Assembly: GCA_037074765.1 (NCBI GenBank)
Contig: JBAMDO010000043.1
Location: 1 to 64,000, forward strand
DNA length: 64,000 bases
Reading direction: 5' to 3'
Source of the DNA: Mansonella perstans
Lineage: Eukaryota; Nematoda; Chromadorea; Rhabditida; Onchocercidae
Shown here in pieces: positions 1 through 13,092 of this stretch. A model generated the notes under the pieces. It was not told the DNA's origin, made no database searches, and saw only the letters and a list, made by a program, of their open reading frames with translations. Positions within the stretch are counted from its first letter, which is position 1, and each line of letters begins with the position of its first letter. A program made the translations under genes and the position numbers.

Positions 1-3000
1 AAAAATTGTAAGGAAAATTCAAAAATAAGGAAATTCGAAATTTAATCAGCAGCTGCATGCTCCAAATACATTGCAGATTTCCCCTGGATGGACATTAGTA
101 AGTGTAAAGCAAAATAAATTAAAATGCATTTAGAGAGATGATCTTTAATTTATGTTCGAACGCATATTTCTAAAAGATAGTTTTTATCATTTTTTAATGC
201 TGTTTTTTGTCAATATTATCCATATTTCAGTCAAGGCTTCCACACTCTTGAGGAATTTTCATGAATCATGATTGCTTAAGATTTTGAGATAGGCAGTCAA
301 CTAAAGAGTTGTTTTTTTTTCCCCCGTCTCTCATTGATCAATTAAGCTTTCTCAAAGAATGGTGATCCTCAGATAATATTGATCCATTTCTATTTGAACG
401 AAGATACAAGGTTTGAGACAGCAAGAAGAGAAATGATCTGATTTTAAAGATGCCATAACTTACCTTCACTCTAAATTAAAACTGCGAAGATGATATATAA
501 CAAATTAAGGCTTTAAGAAGGATTTATTACTTGTGAAACTTCAATGAATTAATTGAAATGCCTAAATTTGCAGCAGTTAACTTCTTCAAAATTGCCAGTA
601 ATATTGAAAAATTATCATTCGCATAGATTTGAAGACTAGGGGAAAATGAAGCATTTTATTTTTCAACTTACAATTGTCATCTATACCCAAAGAGCTAATT
701 GACTGCCAAACTAATCCAGAATAGTTACTTATAATCTTTCAAAATTTTTCAAATTGCATGATTGCTACGAATAATGGTGTAGTACAAATGCATTGTATTT
801 AAGCTTGCTACCTGAAATTTTTTTAAAACAATGCTTCTTTGGAGCTAAATATGGGGGTGAAAGATATATTTCAATGAGACAATCAAATTTGTCCTCTGAT
901 TCTGTAACATGCCATTTCCGCATCAGTTCCTCCACCCCTTTCCCTCCTTAGTATCACCATATTCTCAACGGATTATACGGTAGCTTTGGTGCTTGCCGTT
1001 ATTTATCTCATTGAAGAAAGATGCTTTGAAAGATAATCTGCTTTACTTTTCCAGATACGTATCCTTCTCCTAGCCGCAAGCTCAGTGTAATGTGTATTCA
1101 GTAAAACTGACCAATTACGCCACCAATGCTCTCCTAGCACGGTAAACAAATTTTAATTTTTGATAAATGTTTTAGTACTTAAGGATTCTGATAACAGCAT
1201 TCTAATACTGATACCAATGTATTATTTGATAAATGAAACTAGAAAGAATATGAATGCTTCATTTTAAGAGGCATTAATTAAACGAAATATCAGAATTGAT
1301 TTTAAAAAACGAAATATGATCCTCTGAAAATCATTGCTTAAGATGAAATAGATATTAAAAGATTGAAGACTTGAACGATTTTTGTTTACTAGTTTTCTTA
1401 AATTATTATTTCTCCTTTATCTCTGTAAAACACCTCTTGTTACATTTCATCATTTTACCATTATCGTATCAATAAAATAATCTTGTAATTAACATTATCT
1501 ACATAATTTTTTTATTGTATATTACTGTACATGTGAACGGTAACAATGTCTCGTTTTCCCGTTATTTCCTAATCAGAGCAAGATTAGAGTGAAACTTGAT
1601 CAAAGTATTAGTAGTATAAATTTCTGGAAGATGAGACATATCAACTATGGTCAAATCTTAGCTAGTAAGGCACCCGAGAGAAAAAAAGATGCAAATGCTT
1701 AGCTTCTGAAGTTTTTTGGTTCATCGTTTTAATGCTGAACTTTTTTTCGGAAAGCTGAAGGTAACGTATTAACAACTATCATATCTCCGGTATCCCACTG
1801 CTAATCTTTTTAATCTTTTTGAAGAAACTTTTAAAGAATTTGCCGAAAATCTTTCGAAAACGAACTTATATTTCCATGTTTCTGTAACAATATTTTTTTT
1901 CAAGCTTTTAGGTTACAAACAAAAACCAGTCAAGTTGCATGTTTTCAATCGATTCTATTTTGAAGGTATGTGGTGAGAGTTACTATTACAACTAACATTC
2001 TTAAATGTTTTAGACTTTAAACGTTAAACTCGTCAGAAAAATTTACAAAATTTGGAACTCTGTACAATAATTTGAAGGAATTCTTACTTGTTTTACCAGC
2101 AAATTCGGCAAAGACAAAGAGAAATTCCTGTTTTTACTAATCGGATTTTCATCCTTTTACTTTGCATTGTTAACAAAATTTAGAGATTTGACGCCATTTT
2201 ATTTTCTCCATATTAGCTTTCAGAAGACCAAATTATACTAAGAAAGAAGGAAAAGGATTCTATAAATCACGCAGTCCATATCTCCCGCCTACTTTCTTAA
2301 TAATTCAAAAAGATGACTCGACTTCATTTCACTTACACGAAATGTTATCTTTGACGAAGGACAGAGCCATGAAAACGATGCAGAATTGTGCGTAGCACGA
2401 TAGCGTGCAGTTAGCAATCATTTAGCAGTTGTCTGATACCAACAGAGCTTTTCATCGGAGTCTGTATCATTTTTCAAGCTTGTCAAATACCTCACTAAAA
2501 AATGTCAGGAATGATACATATAAACATCAGTAGGCCATGAATTAGATATGACACAAGCACTAATATAAAATGCATCTTTTGCATTCTCTGTTTTCATATT
2601 TCCTCAGTTTTTTGCCTTTTCCGTAGAATATTGACAAAAATAAAAAAAATTAAAACAAAAGGCGAGAGAAGGTTTGGATATCCTAACTGGAAACTGATTT
2701 ACAAACCGAATTTCACACAACTTAATATCTTTGTCACAGAGCGGATTATGAGTTGGATAACCTAAGTTTTTCATATTAGTTCACTTAAATTCCTAATTTG
2801 GCGGCTTCTCTGGTCCCTTCTATTCTTTTATGCTTTAAAAAGGAACAAAAGCTGTTCATGTTTCCATTTTTTTTGTTTTTCCATTTGTGAATTAAATTTC
2901 TAAAAAACTATGCGACTTTTTTTTGTGTAGATCATGACTTGATCTACACAAAAACGCACTTTTACGCACTTTTAACGTGGAAAAGTTTTTTTTTATTGGG

Positions 3001-3600
3001 ATCATTCATGTTAATATGCATTACATAACTGCCGTGAAAAATATTTACGATCCACAAAGATTCATCTCCTTAATGCATGGATTAATTTTCCGAGGTGTTT
3101 GTTAATAAAAAATTTAAATTTTGTTAACAAAAAAGTCTTCTCCACAGTTCTTGCTTGCAGTTTTGCTGCAGCACAGTTCTGACCGAAAAAACTCAGTCAG
3201 AACTAAATTGCAAAAAATTGTCGATAGACATGATTACCAGGAAAATGCTGCACTGATTGGTGTCTCAGATTTAAATCCAAATCTGCAGATTTCCATTTTT
3301 TTGCAAGAAAGTAGTCAGATTATTCTTTTAAAAAGGAAAAACCATTTAACATCAATGGGAAACGACAAATATGACGGTTATGAATATTAAAGTGTAATTT
3401 TTGACTGCAATTCTGAAAATATTAGCTGTTAAAATCTGTTCGAACAAAACTACGAATTTTTAACTGCTGCTCAGACGAATAGTAGTTTTCCATTTACTAA
3501 AAATAATAGTTTTCCATTTACTAAAAGCAATAAAATAAAGATTTATATATATATAGCTCTTTGAATTGGAAGTCAGCATAAAAAAGACAGAAGTTCTCCA
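1..3600. other. Non-coding AT-rich stretch
   Basis: No open frame here has codon pattern or splice context that I trust. It contains A/T runs and the hairpin at 2.92-2.95 kb. Nothing else is recognised. Confidence 0.5.
2920..2954. repeat. 15-bp perfect inverted repeat (hairpin)
   Basis: The arms at 2920-2934 and 2940-2954 are exact reverse complements (core GTGTAGATCA / TGATCTACAC, flanked by T and A runs) around a 5-base loop. A tandem pair of a 10-base unit (CGCACTTTTA) follows directly at 2955-2974. The function is unknown. It could be a transposon end or a small structured RNA, but I see no open frame that it would serve. Confidence 0.85.
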
Positions 3601-3648
3601 CCAACCACTACCACAAGATAAATGCAATCCTTCACAAATCACATAGGA

Positions 3649-4230
3649 GATTCAGAGCTTGAGGCTGTCCATCAATTCAATTATCTTGGCAGTATTATTG
3701 ATGCCATGATAGACAAAGAAATAGACAGCAGAATAGCTAAGGCATTCAGGCCTTCGAAAGGCTCCATAAAATTATTTGATACAACAAACATCTGAAGAAC
3801 AGTACTAAAATTACTATTTATAGCGCCATGGTAATGCCTATTCTTTCGTATAGATCTGAATCCTGGGTCATCTATCACCACCACCTCTCCTTGAACGTTT
3901 CATTATCGCTATCTCCGCCCAATCCTCAACATCTACTGCATGGATCATGCAACAAATGAGACAGTCCTTTAACAGGCAACTATCATTTGAATTGAAGCCA
4001 TGCTGCTGAGGACGTAGTTGCGCTGGGCAGGGCCCCTCTTTAGAATGGAGGATCACCGCCTCCCTAAAATGGTTCTATATGGCGAATCTGCCAATAGCTT
4101 TCGCATGAGAGTTGTCCCTAAAAAGCGAAATGAAGACTCTTTAAAACAGTATTTTAACCTTAGTCATATTAATTACCACAAATGGGCTACTCTAACTTTC
4201 AATCCAATCGGGAAACATAAAGACAAACAA
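3649..4230 (+). pseudogene. Decayed non-LTR retrotransposon, C-terminal reverse-transcriptase region
   Basis: Conceptual translation in shifting frames gives the conserved tail of LINE-type endonuclease/reverse transcriptases. It starts with a VHQFNYLGSIID block (consensus VxxFxYLGS), followed by EIDSRIAKA. A second frame gives ITIYSAMVMPILSYRSESWV (the 'LYGSETW' region), a third gives LERF, and the last gives IEAMLLR, LRWAGPLFRMEDHRLPK and VLYGE. The final open part (SLKQ, HKWATL) matches the usual 'KDxLK...W..LA' end. Breaks seen: an in-frame TGA at 3793-3795, at least two frameshifts, and a TAG at 4015-4017. Nothing upstream resembles the endonuclease or palm domain, so this is a 5'-truncated dead copy. 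The open frame running to 4557 is its tail plus chance extension. Confidence 0.8.
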
Positions 4231-4239
4231 TTCATAATG

Positions 4240-7200
4240 TTGCTCTCTTTTGAGATTGCAGAAAAACCCGTGCATCGCCTAAGCAGACTTTTCGCTGCAC
4301 CATATGCAAGTATATTTGCCTATCCCTTATTGATTTTCTTAGTCACAGATGAATCTAGTGAAATTTCGCAAATTTACTTATTTCATAAACTTGAGTATCA
4401 ATCAACAATGTTGATTCCACTTCATACATTTATCTCGATAATAAAATTTGAGCTTTCAGTTACTTACTTTTATAAAAAGGAATCAGTTAACAGGAAATTA
4501 ATAGCTTTAGAAAAATTTAGGGCATATAAAGTATTCACACAGAATTTGGACACTTAATTGCAATAATAAATTGCAAGAATAATCAGATCAGGATTTTCAT
4601 TTTTTAGTTGCAATATTCTCAGTATTGCTATTGTTTTAAATTACTTCCGATCATACGTTTATTTCTCATGAAGCATATAAAAAAGTGAAACTTAAATGTA
4701 TCTGTTAGTGCTATATGACTTACTGAATGCATTATTTTTATCTTCTCACTATACTTACAAAAATTTTGCCTAAATGACATAATGATGCATTAATAAGAGC
4801 AAGTGCAGTTTTTTCTTGTGAGATATTCCAAAATAAAAGTAATGGACTTCAGGAAGAAGTTGAGAAATGAATAAGTGCTTTTTCGAGTTTCATTTTGATG
4901 GCAAATTATTATTGCCAACATTATTAGAACAGATAGCTAACTATAGTCCAAAAAGATTACTTGGACGAATTATTTATAAATTACACCACAATAACACTAA
5001 CGCTAAGGTGATCTGACCAACATATAAAACAATCTATCCCATAATGACTCTACCTAATTTTAACAATCATAATGATTACCTTCGTTTCTCCTTATATTAC
5101 TTTTTACTTTGAAGTCATTGCTAAGTTCATTGTAATTATTTGCTAATATTTGAATATGTATATTTTTTTACCATTTTGATATGCAGAAACCAGTTATTCT
5201 CAATTTCTTCAATCATGTAGAACAATGAAAATTTTGGAAAAATGAAAGACAAAACATTCAAATTGCTCTTGAAAGGATTGAAGAACTTATGTACTGTAAA
5301 AAATTGCTTTGAAAATGTCATTGGATCATAATTTTAGCAATGAAATCATTTTTGCTCAGTGATTTCATTTGTATTGTTTATATTATCAGTAAAAATGATT
5401 GCCCTTTCATTTTTTGCCTGTTCTAGATGGGGAACAAATATTATTCATCAAACATTTCTGATCTTGTTGAATTCTACTATGCACCTGTGTATCATGCCGA
5501 AAACTTTTCTCCCTGTAATAGAAACATGTGTTGCTTTGTTTCAGCGCAAATCTACCTTGTTGCTGAACAATATTGTGTCAGGATTCACTGTTTTGCTTTT
5601 TGCAAAATATTCGTTCTTTTTCAGATGCCGTTTCAATACAAAATTTGTCTTCAGTACAAAATTTTCTAATCGTTTCTTTATATGTTATCTGTCAAATGTT
5701 CGCTGTTTCCACTGCAAAAAAGTTGAACTGTTAGATTTCCAGTCCCAAAAAATAATTTCTATTGGTTACTTTTTCTTGCCATTTAATAAATTCTGAAGCT
5801 ATCCGTATTTAATTTATCGTGCTACTTCTTTCCCTGCTAACTTGTCATTGCATTCTAATCAACATTGATCTTAATTATTTAAGAAATATTATCATTTTCA
5901 CCCGTCAGTTCATCAAACGATTTTAAAATGGCAAGTTGCTCTATTCTCCCTTTTTTTAAATAGAGTGATGAACTTGATTATTGAGGCGATTCTTAACTCA
6001 ATCTTTTGGATGATTGTTTTTTCAAAAATATTAATTCGTGCAATGTTTATCAAAAATTAAATAATCAATAGTGTTTTCAACAATGTTTATTATAAATGGC
6101 ATACGACCAATTCAATGATTTTGGCCTATCCTATCAGTTGCCACAAGAAGGAAAAATACGTAGAAATAATTCGTAAAGCCAATGCTATAGGAAGATTTAA
6201 AACAAACTCAAAAGGAAAATGAAATTAAAACAGCGGAAAGCAATTGAAGAAGGCAATTGAAGGATGGAATTAGATGGAAGAGGGCCTGATGCTGTCTTTA
6301 TACCTTCACGCGCCATTTTCACTGCGCACAGTGCATCTAGGTTTGGTTATAGGTATAGGCTTGCCTACTCAATAAATTAATTGAATAACTTCATGAGTAC
6401 TATTTCCTTCTGAGCTCTACTTCACCATCACTTCATCTTATCATTTACTAATTTATATTAGTATTAACATACTTCATCACATTCCTAATAATCTGTCATA
6501 TCAAGCACAATATCCTTATTTGTCTTGTTTCAGCTTTGCATTTCGAAGAAAGTCAACGCTGAGATCCACAAGCTGTTTATAAGAATTAATTTCATGCCAA
6601 TTCAAAGACTCGATTATTAATTAATCATTTTAAGTGATTAAACATTTAACATCTTAGACTTCATTATTTCTTGTGAAGTTACGAGAAGGTGGCAAAGCTA
6701 ATTATTTTGTAGGATTTAATATTATTTTAATGTACAAGGATACTGTAGTTACAAACTGCAAAGGATTCACAGATTAGTTTAACTCTCAGTAAATTCAGAA
6801 CTTCTATGAAGTGTTAAAAAATCGCTTTAAAGTAACTATAAAATCATAAAAAGAACTATCTCACATTGTCACTACATAGACTTTAACGTATATCATCTGT
6901 GTTGCAAGCAAGGGATCAGCATTATAAGGATGTGGACATGTGTCAGTGATATTCTTGACTTACTAATTTTAAACTAATTCCTGAGTTGCCGTTTTCTGCT
7001 CAGGTTAACATCGTTTTTTACCATTCAAATTAGGTGCGATGTATTGCCGATTTTTTGATAGTTCTGGCACGTTTATCATCATTAACCAATACAAATCCTC
7101 TAACCAATTTTGTGAAATTAGGTCAAAAATACAAAATATCAACTATGGCCTCCAAATAACATGAAATAACAAGTTCTGACTTAGAAATATTTTTCTCATC

Positions 7201-10200
7201 TAAAACTCTACTTGTCATAATATGCAAATTTTCACTCTTTATTTTTCGTCCATCCGATTCGATCATATGGCATGCATGGGTGTTAAATTACAACAACTCT
7301 ATTAGCCAATCGAATAATTGCTATACATTGTACAACATTATTTATGCCTTATCAGTACAAAATAATTAATAGCTCGATCGGTGAGACTTACTATAGAGAC
7401 TTACAGAGACTTAATGCGTCAAAGCTCTAATCAAATTGCTTTTTTTGAACGAAAGCATCTCAACATTAGATTGTTAATTGGTAGTTGCAAAAAAAATAAA
7501 TACATGATGAAACTGTTTTTTTTTGTTATTGTTTATAGGAATATGTGTCGCTACAAAAGAACTATCTGTCACGGTCAATGGGTATCACAGAAGTTGTCAT
7601 TTATAAAAGTAACAACAATCATTTTGCATCCAGAGTTCGGCTATAGTTGGTTTCTTTCTTATTTTAATGTCAAAGAAATGTAGCAGTTCACTCTAAATGG
7701 CTCCTCACCGCTTTAGTTTTCAGATAATTGGATGGCTTTAACGAATTATTTTTTAAAATGATGTTACAGAAGTTTCCATTGAACAAAGGTAGTCAGCCTT
7801 TCTGTTAAGTGTTCTTATGTCAGTGATGCAGACTAACGAAGAGTATCCGCTTCCAAATCATGGCATATCCTGCTGCCTATTTTTAAGGCCTTACATTCAT
7901 TTTCATTTATCAATGCTAATTTGCATGAACTAAAAACACCTAGTGCTCTATAACTTTCACAGTGTCCAATTTTAAAAATGTTTTAAACAGAATTCCTATT
8001 TATCTATTGGTTAAATGAGTGCCTCGTATCTACGATCAATGAGCAATTTCGTTTTTTTCTTGTTTTGTGGGCACCGTGTTTATCACAATCATGTATAATT
8101 TTGAATTTATAGAAGCATATGGTTCGTAAAGAACTTTAAGGAATCATGAAAATCACATAAATATAATTTAGGTAATTTTCTTATTTGATGTTGCTGGTGA
8201 CTTAGTAAACAATAAATGATGTGACAGCTGATTCGTAGACATGGTTGGCTTTTCGGATGATTGAGGTCGTAATGGAAGCAAAAATGACTGTCCGCACTAT
8301 TTTACTTTTTGTCGTCTGTTCTCCATAAACTCATCTTAACAGTGATGTAAATGAGCGAAGAGTGGCCAATTTGATGCATTCGAGGATCAGTTTGTAGTAA
8401 AAGAAAACCCAAAAAGCACTTTTGCGAAAACAATACTCACAGGCGAACGTGGTGTACCGTTACTGATCTCATGACCCGAATTCGGCTAGCGATAAAAACT
8501 GAACATACCATCAAGAAACCAGTTCAATTCAACTTCACTGCAACAACTGCTCATTTGAAGAAGAAGTCAAAATACCTGTTTGTGTCCATCTGCTCTTCAC
8601 TCGCCTAAAATTTCTCTTTTCAAACAGTGCCATTTTCTAAATTTTATTTCCCCTTCAGATATTCTAATTTTGATGCATCTCGCCACGAAAATGATATAAC
8701 AGTGATGCTCGCTACATTCTCGACTAAAACATTTCTTACAAGTGCCGAAAAAATGCCAAACAGGATTCCAAAGCACGTTTCGTGAAACAGTAAGACAACA
8801 ATCATTATGAAGGAACAATGCAAACAAAAAGTATATGACGATTTGATCATCGGCATGTCAACGAATTACTCTTGATTCTTTGAAAACATATAAAAGCCTG
8901 TCGTTTAGGAATGTACGCAACCAGAATATATGAAATGATGATCAAATATGGATGTGCAAGAGAATCACGAATCAAAATGAATTCAAATCAAGCAATGAAT
9001 TTATTCCTTAATATTACCCTGAATTTGCTGCACGTTGGGTTAATTATTGAAAGAATCCAGTATAACGAGATGTGAAAAGATTTCACTGCAGCGAGAGAAG
9101 TGAATGCATATCAAAATTGGTTGCATTTAAAATAACACTTTTTTTTTTAAATTTCGGCGTGAGGTCATCTGTTGCCAGGTGTTTTTCCCTGTTTTTTTTT
9201 TCCTTTTTTTCTACTACAAGTATCAGCTTATCTCTGTGTACATTTCTTTGTGTATTATTTTTTCTCTTGAAAAACAAGAGATAATTCCGTTTGGGTCGCG
9301 TGAATTCTTGATTCTCTCATAGCAAGTCGACATCTACTACTGCTTTGGAAAATAATTTCAAATTTCTCGAAATTTACAGATTAAATCGTTTCTTCTGGTC
9401 ACAGTAAAAATACAACAAATTTTGACATCATGCTACTTTTCAGCTGGAAAAAAGCAAAATGTGAACAACTAAATTCCTGTAACGGGTTAAGCTAAGAAAA
9501 TTTGTTGGTGTTTTTTGCGAAGAAATCTTTTAAACAGAAATTTGGTGGAAACTGGTTGCTTTTTTTAAAATTTGCTTTAGCAGTATATAATTTGTTAGGA
9601 TACTATAAAATGATTTTTAAAAAAAAAACTTTTAATGCTGCATATGGTTGTTTGTCCAGACATCCACACAGGCTTAGAGATTTTCTTGTAAAAGAGAAAA
9701 TTTCAAAATCTTAGTGAAAATGCATTCTATACTGACTGATATATGTTCTATGACGATCATTATGATTGCTTAAACAATACACTAATAGGACGAAAGTGCA
9801 ATGAAGTGTTGCGACCTATTTTCGAAAATGATTTTTTCGGGGAATTAAATCAGGGACGTTGGAGCACCAGTCATAGATAGACTACCCATTAATATTCAAC
9901 ATACTTGTTTTCTTCAGTATTTTTGTGGCATGTTAAATTACATAAAGGCTCGGTTAAAAATGAAAGTGGAATTACTTTTTACCATAAATAGTTGTATTAG
10001 AGGCTTGAATAGATTTTCGGTTGCTGGTTGAAAGATTTGCCGGATTGATTGAAGTTGTTCTTCTGTGAAGTAGCTGGTTGCCTAATTATTAACAGAATAT
10101 ATCTTGCAATTCTGTTAACTGCCTTAACTGGCTACTAAATTTCTCATCAAACTTCGCAAAGCCTAATACGGATGTGGCTAGTCTGAGAGAGAATATTTGG

Positions 10201-10880
10201 GACTAAATATGCTAGCTGGAAATCATAATGCATTAAGTGATTTTTGCGTAATTCCTGATAACCAACAGTAGAACTACATGATGAATACTGAATAATACTG
10301 TTATGAAGCAAAAATGACCAAAACTTCAGGTTATGCTAAAGGAATTTGGACAATTTTATCCTCGCACGAAATGGAAAAAAGCTGGAACTTCCAAAAAACG
10401 ACTTTTTCTTTTCTTCATTCAGATAGACACTATTCACTTCGGGTGCTTGATCACCGCAAAAAGCATTGAATTGTTTTTTCAGCAGTAATTATTTACAAAT
10501 TAGGCTGGAACTGTTTTGGAAAATTTCCCGGAAATGACATATTAAATAAACCCTTAAACATCCAAACTACGACTGAGAAATTTTGATAACTTGCGACAAA
10601 TTCAATGATGTCGACAGACAGATCATCCAAGAAAAGTTGCTTAATTTATTTTAAGTGATCATTAATAATCAATTACTTTATCAGAATCAGATAGGACCAT
10701 TCCAACTGCAAAAAATAAAACAGTGAGAAGGAAGCTTCAATGACTGGCTATGAGAAAATCATTATTTTCAAAAAACTTAAATTTAAATTTCAAATTACTA
10801 TAGAAAGCAGTGCTGAAGCACCAATCTTTTGCACTTCTGGATCATGATTGGTATTTTTTGTTTCGTTTCTGAGTGATTCT
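4240..10880. other. Non-coding AT-rich stretch
   Basis: Several open frames of 60-145 codons occur (for example 5359-5796 and 7381-7683). They are hydrophobic or low in complexity, overlap each other in different frames, lack convincing splice sites and show no domain. I see no gene. Confidence 0.5.
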
Positions 10881-12322
10881 AAATGCATTAGTGGGCTATT
10901 GCGGGGATTATAACTGATAAGTGTAAATGTAAGGATATGTAGGGGAGCATAGAGAAATAAAAAAGTGGGTGGAATGAACCGGTAGTACTGTGTTGCGGGT
11001 AAGGAACAAACGAATAATTTAAGAAGTTTTGAAGAATTAGTGAAGAAGATTGGAGAAAGTAGGTGAAGATGAGTGGATTATGGTGCTGTTCAGTGCAGAG
11101 ATGAGTGTAGAGGAGAGGGGTACGGAAGCATATCCGGAGTTGACTTGGAGGGCGAGAAGGGCCGCGGGGCAGGGTGTACCGGGACGAGCGTCCATGCAGA
11201 CGGATCCTAGATATAGTGCGTGCAGGGAGTATGAGTGTCTGTTCTGTTAACTGATTGTCCCTTTCCTTTCTTACTCGTCCATCTAATGACGGAGGTTCGA
11301 TGATATGGCATCCTTCCTGGGTACCGGTCTTCCCGGATCCACTCACATATTGAGTCAGTTCAAAGTGCAACTAGATGACCATGGACTAGAAATCTTCATT
11401 TTGTTTCTCTCCTTCTGCAGTGTGACAGCTGAAAGGCGACAATACTATACTTGCCTTCATTCCACATTTCGCTTCTTATCCGATGACATCGTGGACAGAT
11501 AAACTATGGAACAAGCTTTGAGGAAGAAAAGTGGAACCGGCAATATCACAAACAACTACACACCACATCGACACCCATAATACTGTCTCACCAATCCCTC
11601 TTCCAATTACGATTTGTTATATGCAGAAAATCCAGATTCTCCACTAAACTACCGATCTGTCTCATGCCTACATCTTTCATAAGGTTCAATTACACCATAT
11701 TCGCCACTGAGCAATATACTTCCCACAACACGATATCTCCATCGCTTTTAATTGTGTTTCCAACTTCCTACACATTTGATGTTCGGAAATATAATATCCA
11801 TCATGTTCATGATAGTAATCTTTTTTTTTTTTTTGGCATTCCAGATGGTATCATCGCTAATTTTATAAAAAAGTATCCTCTTCAAACTTTCACAGCATTC
11901 CCTTCATCAAACTTTTTATCTATTCCACTTTTGCGCATTGCAACTCAAACAATTTGCAGTACAGCACAGTGTCAGTTGTAAAAAAGAAAATTGTTTGTTG
12001 GCCATACTTAATCTTCGAAAATCAAATCGCGTGAGGACTGAAACTCTACAAGCAGATAGTGACGTTGCCACTTAACTGACGGCCAGTTTATAAAGCAGAA
12101 GAAAAAGGTTGGAGAGAGTGTGCATGTTTGACTAAATCCGAAATTCACAGTGTGATATGTGCGGGCATCCATAAAGATGAGAAGTGTGTGCAGCAAAAAA
12201 AATATAGCGAAATTTAAAGAAGGTGAGAAATAGGTGGAAAGGGAGCGAGAGGACGGAATAGCGTGGGATATCTGGCAAGTAAATCTGTACGAAATTTGTG
12301 ATGATCGCAAATGAAGATGAAA

Positions 12323-12323
<1 letters not shown>

Positions 12324-12350
<27 letters not shown>
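12324..12350. repeat. (GA)n microsatellite
   Basis: An uninterrupted GA dinucleotide run inside the purine-rich part of the 10.9-12.7 kb block. Confidence 0.95.
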
Positions 12351-12354
<4 letters not shown>

Positions 12355-12617
12355 GAGAGAACGAAGATTTTTGAACGAAAGTGGTTGTTTCTGTTTCTGG
12401 TTTTCAAAAGGTAGAAAGTGGAGGCGGAGCATTGACGGGACGCCCTTCGACCAGTCCGGTTCAGCATCGTCATTCCAGTGTACCTCCGGTGACCAGTGAC
12501 CATCTGAAGCTGCCATCACGGTCAAGTTCGTCTCCCTTCCTTCCCTCCTACTGCCACTCAAAGGACACATCATTGCTTCTACTATTCCTCCTCATACAGT
12601 TAGTTACCTCCTCCAGC

Positions 12618-12720
12618 TACAGCAACAATAAGAACGACAACAGCAACAACAGCAACAATAGCATCGACAACAACAGCAACAACAACAACAACAACACATC
12701 CAACAAGTATAAATAACAGC
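12618..12720. repeat. Imperfect AAC/CAG triplet tract
   Basis: Mixed AAC, AAT and AGC triplets. They translate as an Asn/Ser run on + and a Val or Leu run on -. The composition explains the open frames here, so it is not taken as coding. Confidence 0.85.
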
Positions 12721-13055
12721 AGCAATTCTGAATAACAATCCTGAGACGATACACTGTCATTTCTTTTGTATATCGGGTCGCTGACAATCTGTTTGGAAAC
12801 ATTCACAACATGCTGGTAAACTTATCCCTATTTTTGTTACAAAGTTGTTAACCTCAGAGGAATTAGCTAATATTCATAATTTTTTTTTGATACTGCTTCT
12901 TTTTATGATCCGTTCAAATTGTCTGTAAGACAGTTTGATTATCATTTGGCAGTCATTTTCATGGCAATAACTATCACAGTTGGGCTTTTCGTCCATCTCA
13001 CCCGTTTTTCTTGCAATTCTTTTAATTTCATTTCAAATAATTCGATTTTCCTGCT

Positions 13056-13092
<37 letters not shown>

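Larger units (their letters stand above)
10880..12720. other. GC-elevated block with purine/pyrimidine strand bias
   Basis: GC is visibly higher than in the surroundings. The + strand is G/A-rich from about 10.90 to 11.22 kb, turns C/T-rich around 11.23-11.6 kb, is G/A-rich again at 12.07-12.37 kb (ending in a (GA)n run), and C/T-rich at 12.45-12.6 kb, before a CAA/CAG-type triplet tract. Open frames run on both strands, including 160 codons on the minus strand (11370-10888), but none shows a domain or clear splice signals. It may be a promoter or 5'-UTR region, or old exons. I cannot decide. Confidence 0.4.

Noticed and set aside
5359..5796. 145-codon plus-strand open frame
   Set aside because: Phe/Leu/Ser-rich, overlaps a second open frame, no motif; likely chance.
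10888..11370. 160-codon minus-strand open frame
   Set aside because: No domain, a skewed Ser/Leu/His/Pro composition that follows the C/T-rich strand, and overlapping open frames on the other strand. Kept only as part of the GC-rich block.
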